Below are positions 14,701 to 24,660 of a DNA stretch of 64,000 nucleotides, piece by piece. The translations under genes and the position numbers were made by a program. The DNA is from Macrocystis pyrifera (Eukaryota; Sar; Phaeophyceae; Laminariales; Laminariaceae), in NCBI GenBank assembly GCA_031763025.1, contig JASSKH010000031.1:1550001-1614000 (forward strand), written 5' to 3'. The notes beneath the pieces were generated by a model. The model saw nothing but the letters and a program-made list of their open reading frames with translations. It made no database searches and was not told where the DNA came from. Each line of letters begins with the position of its first letter. Position 1 is the first letter of the stretch.

Positions 14701-17700
14701 AAGAAAAAAAAACGCGGAAATGTGCTACCTCTATCGTAGAACGCGTCTTCAAACGATATTGGGTGAAGGAGCCGCGACATTTTCCACGAAATTTCCTACC
14801 TCCGTCGTAGCACGCCTCCAATTTGGGACGGGACGGTATGAGTGCCGTACGTACGTACAGTAGTGCAATGGTACAGGCCATAATTCACAATTACCTCATG
14901 AGCGTGAACCGCCGCCGCTGCCACCGCTGCTACCGCCGCGTTCGCCTGCCGCTCGTGGGCGTCCAGCGAAGCCGCCGCCGCCGCGATCACCGCGTCTGCC
15001 GCAGCACCCGCTTGCAGGGCGGCGCGCTCATCGGACTCAGCCTTCAGCCGGCGCAGCCGTGCCCCGTGGGTGGCCTCGTTATAGGCGAGGGCGTCCTCGA
15101 ATACGCGCTGGCTGTCTGCTTGTGCCTGGTGGGAGTCCTGTTAGTGGGAACATCAAGGGGAGGGGGGCGGGGGGGGGGTTGCCAATTCCAGGGTCGGGGT
15201 AGTTGTCTGTGCTTCACTGACCACATTTTTTGTTGTTGTTGCCGACTCTGCGCTCACATCCACAACCCGGAGCAACCCTACCTTTCACATTTATATGTAG
15301 GATACTCCAAAATTAAGCCACAGCCCCAGCTGTAGTGTCAATCTAAAAATAAACACATCCCTCCTGTATGTAGACTCTTGCTGCACTCAAGGCAGTGTGG
15401 CAAAGCGGCAGCAGTTTTCTTGCCTCTGCTGTCACCCAAACATACACCTCCCCGCAAAACAAACAATATTCAAAACACTGACCCTCTCCCTCCGGAACAT
15501 CATCATCCCGGCAACTCGCGCGTCCTGGCGCGCCGCTTCGATCCTCTGTGCAGCCATCAGCCCGTCCGCCTTTAGCTCTGCATCGTGGAGGTCATCATGT
15601 AACCGGAGTTCGTTCAGCAGCTGCGCTTGTAGATCCGCTGGCGCCAGCCTCCCACTCCTCCTCTCCTCCCCTGCGTCCCTCCCACGGCGTCCACTACCAC
15701 CGCCGCCGCCATCGCCGACACCCGGCCCACGAGAAGCTCCCCGCAGGTGGTGGTGGTGGTGGTGGTGGCGTTGCTGCTGCTGCTGCTGCTGCGCCTTCTC
15801 AGACGGGGGCTCTGCCTCCCGCCAGGCCCCACCATCGCCACCGGCGCTGCTATCACCGCCGCTTGTACCATCGTTGCTGCCGCTACCATCCCCATCACAT
15901 ATTGCACTTTCTACGCCACGGTGGGGTTGCCGCCCCCCCAGTCCTTCCCAGCTCCTGCCATGCAAGGAACGGCCAACGACATCGCGCAGGCCACCCACAC
16001 CCGGCATGCCATCCGACTCGCTGTCGCGTTTCGCGCGCTCCGCGTCCTCGGCAGCCTCGGTTTCCAGCGGCACGTCACCGAGAGCGTCACCGAGAGCGGT
16101 AGTGGTGTCGGCGGTAGCCGCAGCAGCGGCTGCAGCATCGCCCGCGCGAGTGCGGGAGGAGCTGCGAAGTCGGCGGCGGCGCCCTGGAGAGACCTTAGGC
16201 CCACTCTGCAGAAGGGAGTCCCACAGATCAGGGTGGTTCCCGTTCCCATTCCCATCACCAATACCCAAACCCCCATCAACGTCCGGCCCGGCCTCCTCAC
16301 GCTCCGAGGATCGCCCGCGTAGTGAAGGCCTTCGCGGGGGAATGCCACCAACATCATCGTCACCGCTAGCGCTATCGCTGCGGCTGCGGCCTCCATCACC
16401 AGCGTCTCGCCGGCCGCGCGGCAAGTCGGCGGCTTCTGCTGCAGCCGTCGCAGCGTGTGCTTCCTCGTTCGCGACAGTCCTAGCAGCCGCGCGCACCGCG
16501 TCCGCCACCACCTCCTCCGACGCAGGGAGCAACGCCTCCACGTCTTGAAATCGCCGAACTTCGCGCGACCTAGCGGCGGCCTCCTGCTCGCGCCTCTGCC
16601 TGATTGCCACCTCCTGCTGGGCCCGGACGATGTCGCCAGCCACGGCCGACACGAGCGAGATACCCCCTCCCCCCGCCTCGCCGTTGCCGTTGACCCAGTT
16701 GCCTTCGCTGCTCGTCCCAACCTCGGAGCCGCTCGAAGCTTGCCGCTCGCGACGGTCTCCCGCCGCAAGCGCATCATCGACACTGCCGATCACTACCCGC
16801 ATCCTCGCAAGGCCAGGTGTGCTGCCACTAGCTGCAGCCCGATCGCTCGCCCCACCGCTGCTGCTGCCGCAGCTACTGCGCGCAGACCCCAAGGCCTCTT
16901 CCACCTGCACCGCCGCGGCCGCCGCCGCCCGTAGCCCAGCAACGGAACGCGTCGTGATTCCAGCATCTGCCTCGTGATCGGTTGACGTGGAGCTGGTTCC
17001 GATCACGCTTCCAGCCGTGAACGGGCGGGTAGCGGGGGGAGCCATCGGAAAAGCTGAAGGGGAAACCTGAGAAAAGTCTGGGGGAGCAGTGATGGACCGC
17101 GGGGATGCGGTGGATCTTCCCGGCCAATCGTCTGTCGCCATCTCGGCCGGTGCCACCGCTGCCGCGTCTTCCTGGGTCACCGCCGCCGGAGCTGCCGGCA
17201 TCGGGTGAGGGCGGCGCAACAAGGCCAACCCCTGCTGCACGCCTCCCTCGCCAGGAACTCCCGAGTAAATCGCAGGCGGATCAGACACAGCTTCCGCCGC
17301 CGCTGCTTGCGAGGGCGGCGCCACAGCCGCTTCCCCAGGGAGGGAAGCAGCAGGACTCAGCTGCGGCGGGGGCTGCCTGGGCAAGAGCTTCACGGGCATT
17401 GGCACCGTGATAGCGGGTCGTTCGGGACGCCTCTCCTTTGGCTGTTCTTCTTTCTTCTCCCCCGTCGCTCTCAACCCCCCCCTACCCGCTTTCCACTCCA
17501 GGTGCTCCTCGTGCTCCTGCGGGAGTTCCGCGCGCCGCTGCTGCCACTGGTGCTGCTCGCGCTGCTGTTGCTGCTCGAGTTTCTGCTGCTGCTGCTCAGG
17601 GCGGCGCATCGATATCTGCTGAGGGGTACCGCACGCGCTCATTTCGGAAAGGTCTTGGAGCATGGGGACTAACCTCGGCCGGCCGTCGGCGCCCGCTGCG

Positions 17701-20700
17701 GTCGCGCCTGGGGCGACGCCGAGACTCACCTCCGCCGATCGCGGTGGCCGTAACGGTAGCTGTCGTGGCGTCGGAGGCGGTGGCGGTAGCTGTTGCTGCT
17801 GCTTTTCCTGCTGCTGCTGCTGCCCGCGCTGCTGCGGCGGCGGTGGCTGCTGATACTGCGACGGTGGTTGCGGCCTGGGCATATCCAGCACTATGATGGC
17901 GGTAGCGCGGGGGGGTGACGGATCGGATGGGGGTGGTTGGGGGGGGGGGTTAGAAAGGGGAATGGGGGGGAGCTAGGCCGGGGAATAGGCAAGAGGTACA
18001 TGGCTACTACAACCGGGCAGGGTGGGGTTAGCACAAACCATAGGCAGTCATAATTGCAGTGTTCCTTACAGTATGTAGCATTTACTACCAACATAGTTTG
18101 GGCGTCAATTGACAGGCGTTGGTCGCGCTCACAACAGCAACAACAACCACAACCATACGAAGCAACACCCAATCCCGATACCAGGACTAACGCCGGCACT
18201 ACAGTAGCACCAACACCAACACCAAGTTCTTATCTTCGCCTCAACCGTGTCGATGCCAGAACGCTACATACTGGTTCAGCTACCTGTAGCTCTCCGTACA
18301 CTCTCACCGTGCGAGAGACGGACGCAGCGCCCCTGTAAGTCATTCACAGTTAAAGCCACTCTCTCCAGGGAGGCCAGCATGAGCGGGAGCTTGTCGTCAA
18401 TGTTCGCTTTTTTCTCGGCCCTGTCTCCGGCCCCAGAAAATCCTTCCATGTTCTCCTTGCGGCCCCCTTGCTCGCCGCCCTCTCGCGCAGACGGTTCGGA
18501 GAACCGTTCCGGGAACGGTCTCGGCCTCAGTCCTGGGACTGGTCCCGAGACCGGTTCCGATAACCGTTCTGGGGTAAAGGCCTCTTCCTCTTCGTCTTGA
18601 TTTCCCTCGGGACTCCCCTCCGCGTGAGACATCCCCAGCAGCCCTTCAGACCGCGCAGCCATCGCAATCGGCTTTCCTGTCACCTCCAATACGGCCCCCG
18701 ACGACTTGCCACCACCATCACCTTCATTACCACCGTCGTCAATGCCGTTCCACCCGTCGGCTAGTGCCCACCGCCTTCTCGCCGTAGCAGGCCCAGTCCC
18801 GCCCCCGAGAGCGCTGTACGGGATGGGATGCGCGGCGGAACCATTGACGGTTCGATCCCCTCGCAACCGGGCGTTGATGTCGCTCTTTCTTCTACTACTA
18901 GTAGCAGCAGCAGCGGCGGCGGCAGTGGCGGCGAGGTTGCCCGAGACATGCCCCCACCCACCGAACAACTCCTGCCGTGTCTGCTCGACGAGCGCGCTGG
19001 TCTCGGCCCCAACACCGACGGCGCCGCCACACGGCTTGGGTTTGATGCGCTCTGTGTGGTAAGGTGGTGGCAGATTTTCCGGCACATACGCGCGCGCGAG
19101 AGAGAGATTGGGAGGGAGGGGGGGGGAGTCGGGGGGGGGGGGGGGATTGTGGGAGATAAGGGAGAGGAAGAGGTAAAGGTAAATTGAGAGGGACAGGCAG
19201 ACAGATATAAAACAAAAAGACAGACCGCCAGCCAGACTAACGCTACAATGAATACAGCAAGCCCCAGTCAGCCCCATTTACTGATTGTACAGTGCATCAA
19301 GCCCCAACCAAATACATCTACTGACCAGGACAGCAAGCCCCAAACAATCACTACGCTCGGTACAGTAGTACATCAAGCCACAACCAATCACGTCTACTGA
19401 CGGTACCTCAAGCCCCAACCAACCACATCTACTGGCGGTACAGCAGCGCAGCAAGCCCTAACCAATCGTCCCCGCCCACTGCCCCTCCATCCCGTCACGG
19501 CTTCCTTACCCGCCCCCCCCGTGTCACCGAGGAAGAAGAAACTCCGGGTCTCGCCCCCCTCCCACCAACAACACCAGCACTTATGCCCCCACGACTACCG
19601 CCTCCACCGTCCCTCGTGACGGGTACGGTGCGGGAGGAACGAGGTGGTACTCGGGCCGGCGGTGGCGGCAGCGACGTCGAGGCGGCAGCGACGCGGGGCG
19701 GCCTGGCACTGGAAGCGTGCACGCTGTCCCTCGAACGCGATCGGAGGGGGCGCTGAGAAACGCGGCTCTTACGAACCTTGTCCAAAACCTGGTTTGCGCC
19801 GGGCGTTTGTGCGAGCGGCCGTTTCAAAAACGAAAGTGCACGGAGGGCGCGGGCGGAGGCGGAAAGGATGGGGGGAGGGGGGTTGGTTGGTCTTTTCGAC
19901 AGGTGATTGGTTCGCCATACTGACGTAGGGCCGTGATAGGCTGAGTCGCACAGAGAAAGAAGACGCTTCTCACGCAGGGATAGAGGCCGGTAGTCTCGGA
20001 AACCCGTTGGTTCGCGATTCCGATGTCGAGTCGTGATTGGTTGGGTTACAATGAACGGAAAAGGTTTGGGACATATTGAAAGCGGTGTGGTATTCCCGGA
20101 TGTCCATCAAATCGCGGTTCTGATGTAGCGCCGCAATTGGTGGGGTCACACCGAGAAGCAAGGGACTTCGCACAAAGGGATGACGGCGGTCGGTACTACG
20201 GGAAGTTCACCGGTTCGTGTTTCTGATGTACTGTAGGTCATGATTGAATTCCACCGAGAGAGAGAGAGAAAGGGAGAGAGGGGGGTGTTCTCATTGCCAT
20301 GCACGGCCGTACTGATATGACCACAGACCCTCGCATCCTTACAATGCCGGGACGTAAGGGGGTTAGAAAGAAGAGAAGCCTCACTCGACAAAAACTGAAC
20401 CGGTCTAAACAGAGATGCGCTTCCAAAAACAAAAAAAAAACAGTAGCCGCGACACCAATCTTGCCTCTAGCGCACGCCTCAATTTGTCCGCCTTCTCCAG
20501 CTTTTCCTCCTCCGCCTGTCGCTTGGCGAGGGCAGCCTGCTTCTTTTGCCTGAAAAGTGCAGGGGGGAAGAGGTGAATTATTTGATCCCATTATCGGGCG
20601 GATGCTTGGTTGATTGGTTGCCGTAGAAGAGGGAACAAAATTAAACCTCCCAAGCGCACATGCGTAGAGTAAAGCAAAAACAGAAAACCTACTGTCGACA

Positions 20701-23154
20701 TACTACCTCCCTATGCTACTGTTTTCTACCTTTACCTTCCTGTTGCCTGCCTGCTGTCTACCGTCCGCATAATCTTCCTACCTGTTGCCTACCAGGTACG
20801 TACTACAACATACCTGCCTGCCTACTATCTGCCTATTTTCTTCCGGCCTTCCTTTCTGCCTGCCTTCTGCCTGATGTATCTACTGTCTCCCTACTTGTAC
20901 CCACCTGGCCATAAACGCCAGCGTCTGGCGATGGCGCTCCTCCGCAGCTTCCTTGGCCTTCCGCAAATCCTGTTCGTCCTTCTGGTGGGCCTGCCGCGCA
21001 GTCGCCTCATCCCCCTCCCGCCGACGGCGTGTGTCCACAACGCCGGCATCACTACCACCTCCGCCGGCGCCACGACCACTTCCGCCACCACGGCTGCGGC
21101 CGCGGCCGCGGCCGTTGCCGACCCCACCCCCGCGGGAGGTAGACCTCGCCCTGGTAGCGGCAGCGGTAGCGGCGAGTGGCCTGGCGGGAGCGCCCCAAGA
21201 AGACGAGGCGTGCCTGTTGCGCCTGTCGGCCGCAGAAGCAGTGAGCCCGTAGATACGTCTGTGAGTGCCGGACATACGACAGGGCGACGGAACAGTGGAG
21301 GGAGGGGACGGGGTCATCAGAGGAACATGAGGCGTTCTGTGGTCCGAGGGCACAGCCGTTTCTTACCGTTGTAGATGTGCGTGTGTGTTCCGCCGCTACC
21401 GGCCTGGCCGGTCGGTCGATCCATTCTAACTAACCCATACACTTTACACGCAGTTACTAGCGATGAACATCAAAACGACAATCGAGTTAGAAACGATGGT
21501 GATAAAGTAAATAATAAATAACGACTTTGATATTCGATCCATACCAGGTATGTATCGCAGCTTTCGTTCAGAAAAACATGGGGAGTCCAGGGATGCTAGG
21601 GGATGAAGGGCACAGCACGCTTCACGTTTCGATACATCGAAAGTTCTATATTTCATATTTTGATATTTCGAAACTTTCGATACGATATCTCTCACCTGTC
21701 TAAAGGGTCCTGACTCCCGCCAGTCCCGGCCGCACGCCGCCCAGCTTCGGCAGCATGCCCGCGCCCACGTCCACGACCAGTTTCTAGCTCGTGCTCGCCC
21801 GCGCCCCTACCCTTTCCATCGCCCCCCCTACCCACTACCGAGACCCTCGCCATGCCAGACGTTACCGCATTGGGCTCGGCATCACCACCACCGCCGCCGC
21901 TGCCGCCGCTACCACCACCAAGCACGCGCTTTGCCAGGATGGGCTGGGGGGGTTCCCCATCGCAAGTCCGACGCACGGCGGCTTTGGCCAGGTGGGTCGA
22001 CGGGGATCGCATGAGGTGGTGGGGGTGCGGGTGAGAGGGTTCGCGTCGGCGGTTTCCACCACCGCTACCACTACCACTACCACCACCATCACCGCCACCA
22101 ATACCACCACCTTCACCAATACCACCAACATCATCACGACCACCACCACCACCGCTGTCGCCGTCTGCGCGAACCGTCTCGTCCACTCGCCGCTGCCGCG
22201 AGTCCGATCGAGGCCTAGGGGCGCCGCGCGTGGACGCCACCCCCGACCCAAACCCGACCCCCGACCCCGACCTTAGGCCCAACCCCGACCTGGCACCCAC
22301 CGTTGTTTGAACCCGAACACGACCCCTACCCCCGCCAACATCAACGCCTCCGCCCCTACCTCCGCCTCTGCGCCCGCCTCCCCGACGCCTGAAATCGTCT
22401 GTGTCGGCATCGGGGTCGGCGGCGGTGGCGGCGACGGAACCTATCGCGAACCGGGCTCGCTCCCGCCGCGGCGCATGGTCGGGGGGGGAAGATCGCGCCC
22501 GCGGGCGGCGGTCTCCTTCTCTTCCTAGTCTTCCTATGGCGCTGCCCATGATGCTTTCGGCGTTGACTCCAGGGCGGTCTCCAGGGCTGCGCCCGGCGGA
22601 GCTTCCGGGGGGGTTGCCTCCGGCTTTGTCCCCAGCGTGATAGGAGACGCTCCTCGAGCGCATGCCATTCGCGCGGGGTACCGAGGAGGGCGAGGTTCGG
22701 CCGGACCGAAGCTGGGACCGGGTGTTGTAGTTGTGGGCTCTATCGGCCAGGTTTTTGGCTGCCTCCTTTCGGCGGGCAACGTCGGTTCTCCGCGCCTCCT
22801 CCTGGAAGAGCGGTTGATCAAGCGAAAGACGGGCATATAATTATACGAGTAGCAGGGCGGGGTTAGGTGTAGACGAAGTAGCATGATAAAGAGTACACCC
22901 CCCCACCCACACACGCCTTTTCTCTACCTGGAATGAAGTTTGTATTTATCACACGAAGTACGAATAGTCACGCTCACCTGGGCAAATTCAGCCGCAAGCT
23001 TCTGGGCCGCAACCCTCGACCGCATCTTGACCCTTTTCTGAATTTCTGCCATCGGAAGCATCGCCGGCCCCGGGTCGGACCGCTCGAAAGCTGCCCCTCC
23101 TGAACGTTGTGGACCGCGCCCTCCCGGGCGGCGCGCTCCGGTAGTACGGTTCAT
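1..23154 (-). CDS. Giant multi-exon coiled-coil/low-complexity repeat protein, 3' end beyond window
   Basis: I chained eleven exons on splice sites and phase: 22978-23154, 21696-22801, 20905-21258, 20465-20549, 19510-19788, 18308-19049, 15483-17890, 14895-15137, 6591-9237, 5218-5646 and <1-4843. All junctions agree in phase. The start is the ATG at 23152-23154. The product exceeds about 4,400 residues: basic coiled-coil stretches near the N-terminus (exons 1-4), long Gly/Ser/Ala/Pro/acidic disordered tracts, polyGln and polyHis in exon 7, coiled coils again around the exon 7/8 and 9/10/11 junctions, and a repetitive acidic C-terminal exon. Short acidic-aromatic motifs recur (HSYSHDFEAS, YDSVSFEDES, EYHDDSFEDA, PVYSDDEFEG). 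These resemble motifs seen in centrosomal/ciliary scaffolds such as CEP350, but no diagnostic domain lies inside the window, so that is only a guess. The sequence as given has three +1 frameshifts (near 8720, 3465-3490 and 2612-2622). Confidence 0.7.
228..285 (-). repeat. CAG microsatellite coding for polyAla
   Basis: Near-pure CAG/CAA units on the plus strand; in the open minus frame they read as polyAla within exon 11. Confidence 0.8.
480..990 (-). repeat. Coding tandem duplication, heptad-like Ala/Asp/Glu/Leu segment
   Basis: Two units about 340 bp apart. One encodes LADKLADEFANEVAGEVADD then CSMGAPEPEAEGRDVAGR; the other encodes LADELAGELASEVADGLTRQ then CAIGAPGPEAKDRDVAGR. Shorter ALESDGG/ALENDGG motifs recur between them. 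Confidence 0.75.
1947..3700 (-). repeat. Tandem ~390-bp coding repeat (about 130 residues per unit)
   Basis: A conserved box encoding EALPPTEAGEG begins on the plus strand at 1947, 2322, 2710, 3106, 3494 (degenerate) and 3689. A second box encoding SSFDxxxHxxxWAARN follows in four units (near 2116, 2500, 2900 and 3295). Spacings are 375, 388, 396, 388 and 195 bp. Only the two 388-bp intervals are not multiples of three, and they are the two that contain the inferred one-base insertions. Confidence 0.85.
4148..4255 (-). repeat. Perfect 54-bp coding tandem duplication
   Basis: Two adjacent identical 54-bp units encode the 18-residue unit RAAPYTPPGVGGRSPLES twice. The lack of substitutions points to a recent duplication. 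Confidence 0.9.
5218..5646 (-). CDS. Giant gene exon 10
   Basis: 429 nt, 143 codons, phase 0 to 0. Acceptor caatcag|AGG, donor ATCGAG|GTGAGA. Starts with a strong charged helix (REEDRLRREVANEERALAEE) that fuses with the end of exon 9, then a Gly/Ser spacer, then another helix (WERKIQQERIE) leading into exon 11. Confidence 0.65.
6083..6250. mobile_element. MITE family 2 copy (~165 bp), giant-gene intron 9
   Basis: Inverted ends of the type ggtccctctatagtgccggt. The left end ggtccctctgtagtgccggt and the right end ccggcaccacagagggacc face each other; the interior contains caccagtgtggtaggtagtg. Other copies: 23588, 37961 and 48401. Confidence 0.7.
6591..9237 (-). CDS. Giant gene exon 9 with +1 frameshift in CAG/CTG tract
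   Basis: Acceptor ttgatcag|CAC at 9237, donor TGTATTCAG|GTGGGT at 6591. Length 2647 is one more than a multiple of three. From 9237 to about 8720 the coherent frame is HHHQRHHHAGNDFDSLLEHS ... HMRHSHDGFNSAVAS; below it the coherent frame is one register on (AVLRKLGRQQ ... ALAHDIDALLDYRMAAL). The switch falls in an imperfect GCAGCAGAA microsatellite at an AAA at 8719-8723. The exon is acidic/Ser-rich with motifs YTSFESSREEEDS, YDSVSFEDES and HSYSHDFEAS, and ends in a basic coiled coil (RERVRAKYRLARQMECIQ). Confidence 0.65.
8646..8745 (-). repeat. Imperfect (GCA/GAA) microsatellite carrying a frameshift
   Basis: Repeats of GCAGCAGAA with one irregular GCAGAAAGC at 8716-8724. It codes for Ala/Ser in the expected frame; the extra base puts the two halves of exon 9 out of register. 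Confidence 0.8.
9581..9693. mobile_element. MITE family 1 copy
   Basis: tattacgggggggcatagt at the left and actatggtcccacgtaata at the right, with the family interior cacaaaaacctatatatttc and caatatttggtcc. This outlying copy lies more than 30 kb from the main cluster. Confidence 0.8.
12725..13075 (-). mobile_element. Divergent SINE copy
   Basis: Body similar to the better copies (ttctggacaagccgtggtca, then cccattcactgttcgtgg and gctcgcgcattttc). The tRNA-like head differs: on the minus strand it has GGTTGAATCTCGGCTGG in place of the usual GGTTCGAGTCTCACC. Could be an older subfamily with another tRNA head. Confidence 0.5.
13886..14232 (-). mobile_element. tRNA-derived SINE copy
   Basis: Read on the minus strand: a tRNA-like head with box A-like TGGCTTGATAGGTGG and box B GGTTCGAGTCTCACC at 14160-14232, then a ~240-bp unrelated body, ending at 13918 in CTGGAAAGTAAAA followed by a (TA)n tail. 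At least two other good copies in the window share head, body and 3' end. Confidence 0.75.
14895..15137 (-). CDS. Giant gene exon 8 (coiled coil)
   Basis: 243 nt, 81 codons, phase 0 to 0. Acceptor cactaacag|GAC, donor CATGAG|GTAATT. Entirely helical and Ala-rich (DSHQAQADSQRVFEDALAYN ... LRRLKAESDERAALQAG), continuing the exon 7 helix. Confidence 0.65.
15483..17890 (-). CDS. Giant gene exon 7 (polyGln/polyHis, coiled-coil end)
   Basis: 2408 nt, phase 1 in, phase 0 out; acceptor catcatag|TG, donor GAGAGG|GTCAGT. It starts Pro/Gln-rich (QQQQQEKQQQQLPPPPP). The middle is Ala/Gly/Ser/Asp-rich with helical patches (RAQQEVAIRQRREQEAAARS). Near the end come a polyGln then polyHis run at about 15748-15795 and a helix (LHDAELKADGLMAAQRIEAA) that carries on into exon 8. 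One uninterrupted frame of over 800 codons. Confidence 0.7.
15745..15795 (-). repeat. (GGT)n(TGC)n microsatellite, polyHis/polyGln coding
   Basis: Eight GGT-type then seven TGC-type units on the plus strand, reading as QQQQQQQ followed by HHHHHHH on the minus strand in exon 7. Confidence 0.8.
18308..19049 (-). CDS. Giant gene exon 6
   Basis: 742 nt. The acceptor is the second AG of acacagAG|CGC, which keeps phase 0; donor CACG|GTGAGAG (phase 1). Ala-rich stretch near the start, then acidic (NQDEEEEAFTPERLSEPVSG) with a short Pro/Glu/Ser repeat (RLSEPVSG..., RFSEPS...), ending in a helical segment (KLPLMLASLERVALTVNDLQ). Confidence 0.55.
19258..19470. repeat. Tandem ~45-bp minisatellite in giant-gene intron 5
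   Basis: About five degenerate units built on agccccaaccaatcacatct followed by actgacggtacagcag. Non-coding. Confidence 0.7.
19510..19788 (-). CDS. Giant gene exon 5
   Basis: 279 nt, 93 codons, phase 0 to 0. Acceptor caaaccag|GTT, donor CGG|GTAAGG. Begins VLDKVRKSRVSQRPLRSRSR, then Ser/Pro/Gly/Arg-rich, without recognisable domain. Confidence 0.55.
19905..20260. repeat. Tandem ~100-bp repeat in giant-gene intron 4
   Basis: Four degenerate units beginning ttggttcgcgattctgatgt at roughly 19906, 20010, 20108 and 20208, each with a ...gaagnnacttc.cac.aagggat... segment; followed by a (GA)n run. Confidence 0.65.
20465..20549 (-). CDS. Giant gene exon 4, GC donor
   Basis: 85 nt, continuing the exon 3 coiled coil without a break (QKKQAALAKRQAEEEKLEKA...). 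Acceptor cttttcag|G completes Arg (AG|G). The only donor that keeps phase with exon 5 is GAG|GCAAGA, a GC-type donor with otherwise good consensus. Confidence 0.6.
20700..20890. repeat. Pyrimidine-rich CTGCC/CTACC repeats in giant-gene intron 3
   Basis: Irregular CCTGCCTGCCTAC-type units fill most of the intron up to the exon 3 donor. No coding signal. Confidence 0.6.
20905..21258 (-). CDS. Giant gene exon 3
   Basis: 354 nt. Acceptor cactcacag|ACG (phase 2) joins exon 2 without frameshift. The first two thirds are Gly/Arg/Ala-rich; the end is a coiled coil (DEQDLRKAKEAAEERHRQTL) ending ...FMA plus AG before donor AG|GTGGGT. Confidence 0.6.
21696..22801 (-). CDS. Giant gene exon 2
   Basis: 1106 nt. 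Acceptor cttccag|GAG, donor GACAG|GTGAGAG, phase 0 in and phase 2 out. It opens with a charged helix (EEARRTDVARRKEAAKNLAD) and then becomes Arg/Gly/Asp/Ser-rich with Gly runs and degenerate CCACCA-type trinucleotide tracts around 22060-22155. Frame n=2 mod 3 is open throughout. Confidence 0.6.
22978..23154 (-). CDS. Giant gene exon 1 (initiator)
   Basis: 177 nt, 59 codons, starting MNRTTGARRPGG and ending KLAAEFAQ before donor CAG|GTGAG. Basic, with a short helical segment (EIQKRVKMRSRVAAQKLAAE). The ATG directly follows a possible acceptor (gtgaggcag), so a 5' UTR intron is possible. Phase 0. Confidence 0.6.
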
Positions 23155-23587
23155 CTGCCTCACCTCACAAGTAGGTTACACCTTTTGGGGGGAAATGATT
23201 CCAGACACACCAACATTGGAGACGAGGAGTAGCCGGGTTCCTGGGTTAGACTATCAATAGAGGGGGCGAAGGATGCATCAAGCATTTACTTTAACCTACG
23301 AAAAACAGTCTGATGTTATTGCAGACCGTACTCTTTGTTTCGATCGGTGAGAACAGCATCTCAAGTCAAATATTATATTAACAACCGGTCTTTTCGGGCG
23401 TCAAGGTCTCTTTTGGGCTTAATAGTCCAGTGTTAGTGTAGGGGGCAGTCAGTCAAGGGGTCAAACCTCGGTCTCTTGTTGATAGCATATTACTCTGAAA
23501 TAGTACCGTCCGTTCCAGCACATGACGAAGCACGTATGCCGATGCCAGTTTGTTCACCAGAGACAGAACGCAGTGCATACAGCAATT

Positions 23588-23748
23588 GACCCTCTATAGT
23601 AGTGCCGGTATGCGCCAGCCATCAATACCGGTTTTACAGCAGCAACCGATACTACTCCGCACACTGCCATCCTTTGTGAATTCCATCTGTGTCAAGCGAT
23701 TGCACTATATTGAAACGGGCAGTCGGCACTATAGAGGGACCACCACTG
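23588..23748. mobile_element. MITE family 2 copy
   Basis: Left end gaccctctatagtagtgccg, right end cggcactatagagggacca. The interior has ctactccgcacactgcca and gattccatctgtgtcaagcg-type sequence shared with the copy at 48401. Confidence 0.8.
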
Positions 23749-24078
23749 TGCGAATACTATATGTTTTTCTTACTACCGTACAAGAGAACAATATAGGTGT
23801 CTTGAATTGCTGTACCGTAACTGTTACAGTAGGAAGGAGTAGCGGACGGTGGGTGTGCTGGATGTAGCCTTGAGTCTCAATACGATAGAAACACGTAGCT
23901 GGTGACCATGGAGCCAACAACCAACACACGTTATGCTCCTTTCAAAACAAACACACGATACAAATTACGATGCGAGCATCTGTACTAAAGTTGTACCTCT
24001 TCGGGTACCCGGGGCAAACGGGCACCCGGGCTTTTCCAGAGGTACCACCCGTACCTGTGGCCGGGTACCTGTTTTTCT

Positions 24079-24660
24079 AGGCACACAAACCCGGGTAGTG
24101 CGGGTACCTAAATAGCATTACGGCGCTGTATACGTGCATAAAGGCGGCACGACAAGGCCAGAAGCCGTAGTGCGTACGACAAAATTCATAGCGACACGAG
24201 AACTGACAAGCGCCCAATCATGGTGGAATAGCCGCCTACTCATGCCGTCGCCTGCCTTCGACGTTTTTTCAGGCAGACGAACCCGGGTAGTGCGGGTACC
24301 CGGGTACCCGGACATCACAGCGCCGTTTACGGGCATACAAGCGACACGACCACGGGAAGTTAGTGCCTTCAACGAATTCATACCCACGCGAGAACAAACA
24401 AGCGCAAAAATATCGTGGAATTCCTACTCATGCCGTCGCCTGCTTTCGTTTTCGTTTCTTTAGGCACACGAATCCGGGTAGTGCGGGTCCCGGGCACTCC
24501 GGGTTCAACCTGACAGGGCATTGCTGTGTACAGGTATAAAAGTGGTACGAGTATATACGACAAGAGGAGGATAGTACGTACAAGGATTTCACACCAATAC
24601 GAGAAGTACTAAGCGCCGATTCATGGTGGAAATATTCCTACTCATGCCGTCGCCTGCCTC
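24079..24660. repeat. Tandem ~195-bp repeat, three units, GGGTACC-rich
   Basis: Units start aggcacacaaacccgggtag at 24079, aggcagacgaacccgggtag at 24271 and aggcacacgaatccgggtag at 24472. Each continues through gcgggtaccc, a cgacacgag/gagaac segment and ends actcatgccgtcgcctgcct. Confidence 0.85.

Larger units (their letters stand above)
9238..14894 (-). other. Large intron 8 of giant gene (5.66 kb)
   Basis: No exon fits in phase between 14895 and 9237. The interval holds hairpin-like remnants (9290-9560), one MITE-1 copy (9581-9693), AT-rich unique DNA, a divergent and a good SINE copy, and an ATCGAAA/TTTCGAT-rich patch (11550-11780) resembling 21560-21690. ORFs here are short and have no recognisable product. 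Confidence 0.5.
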
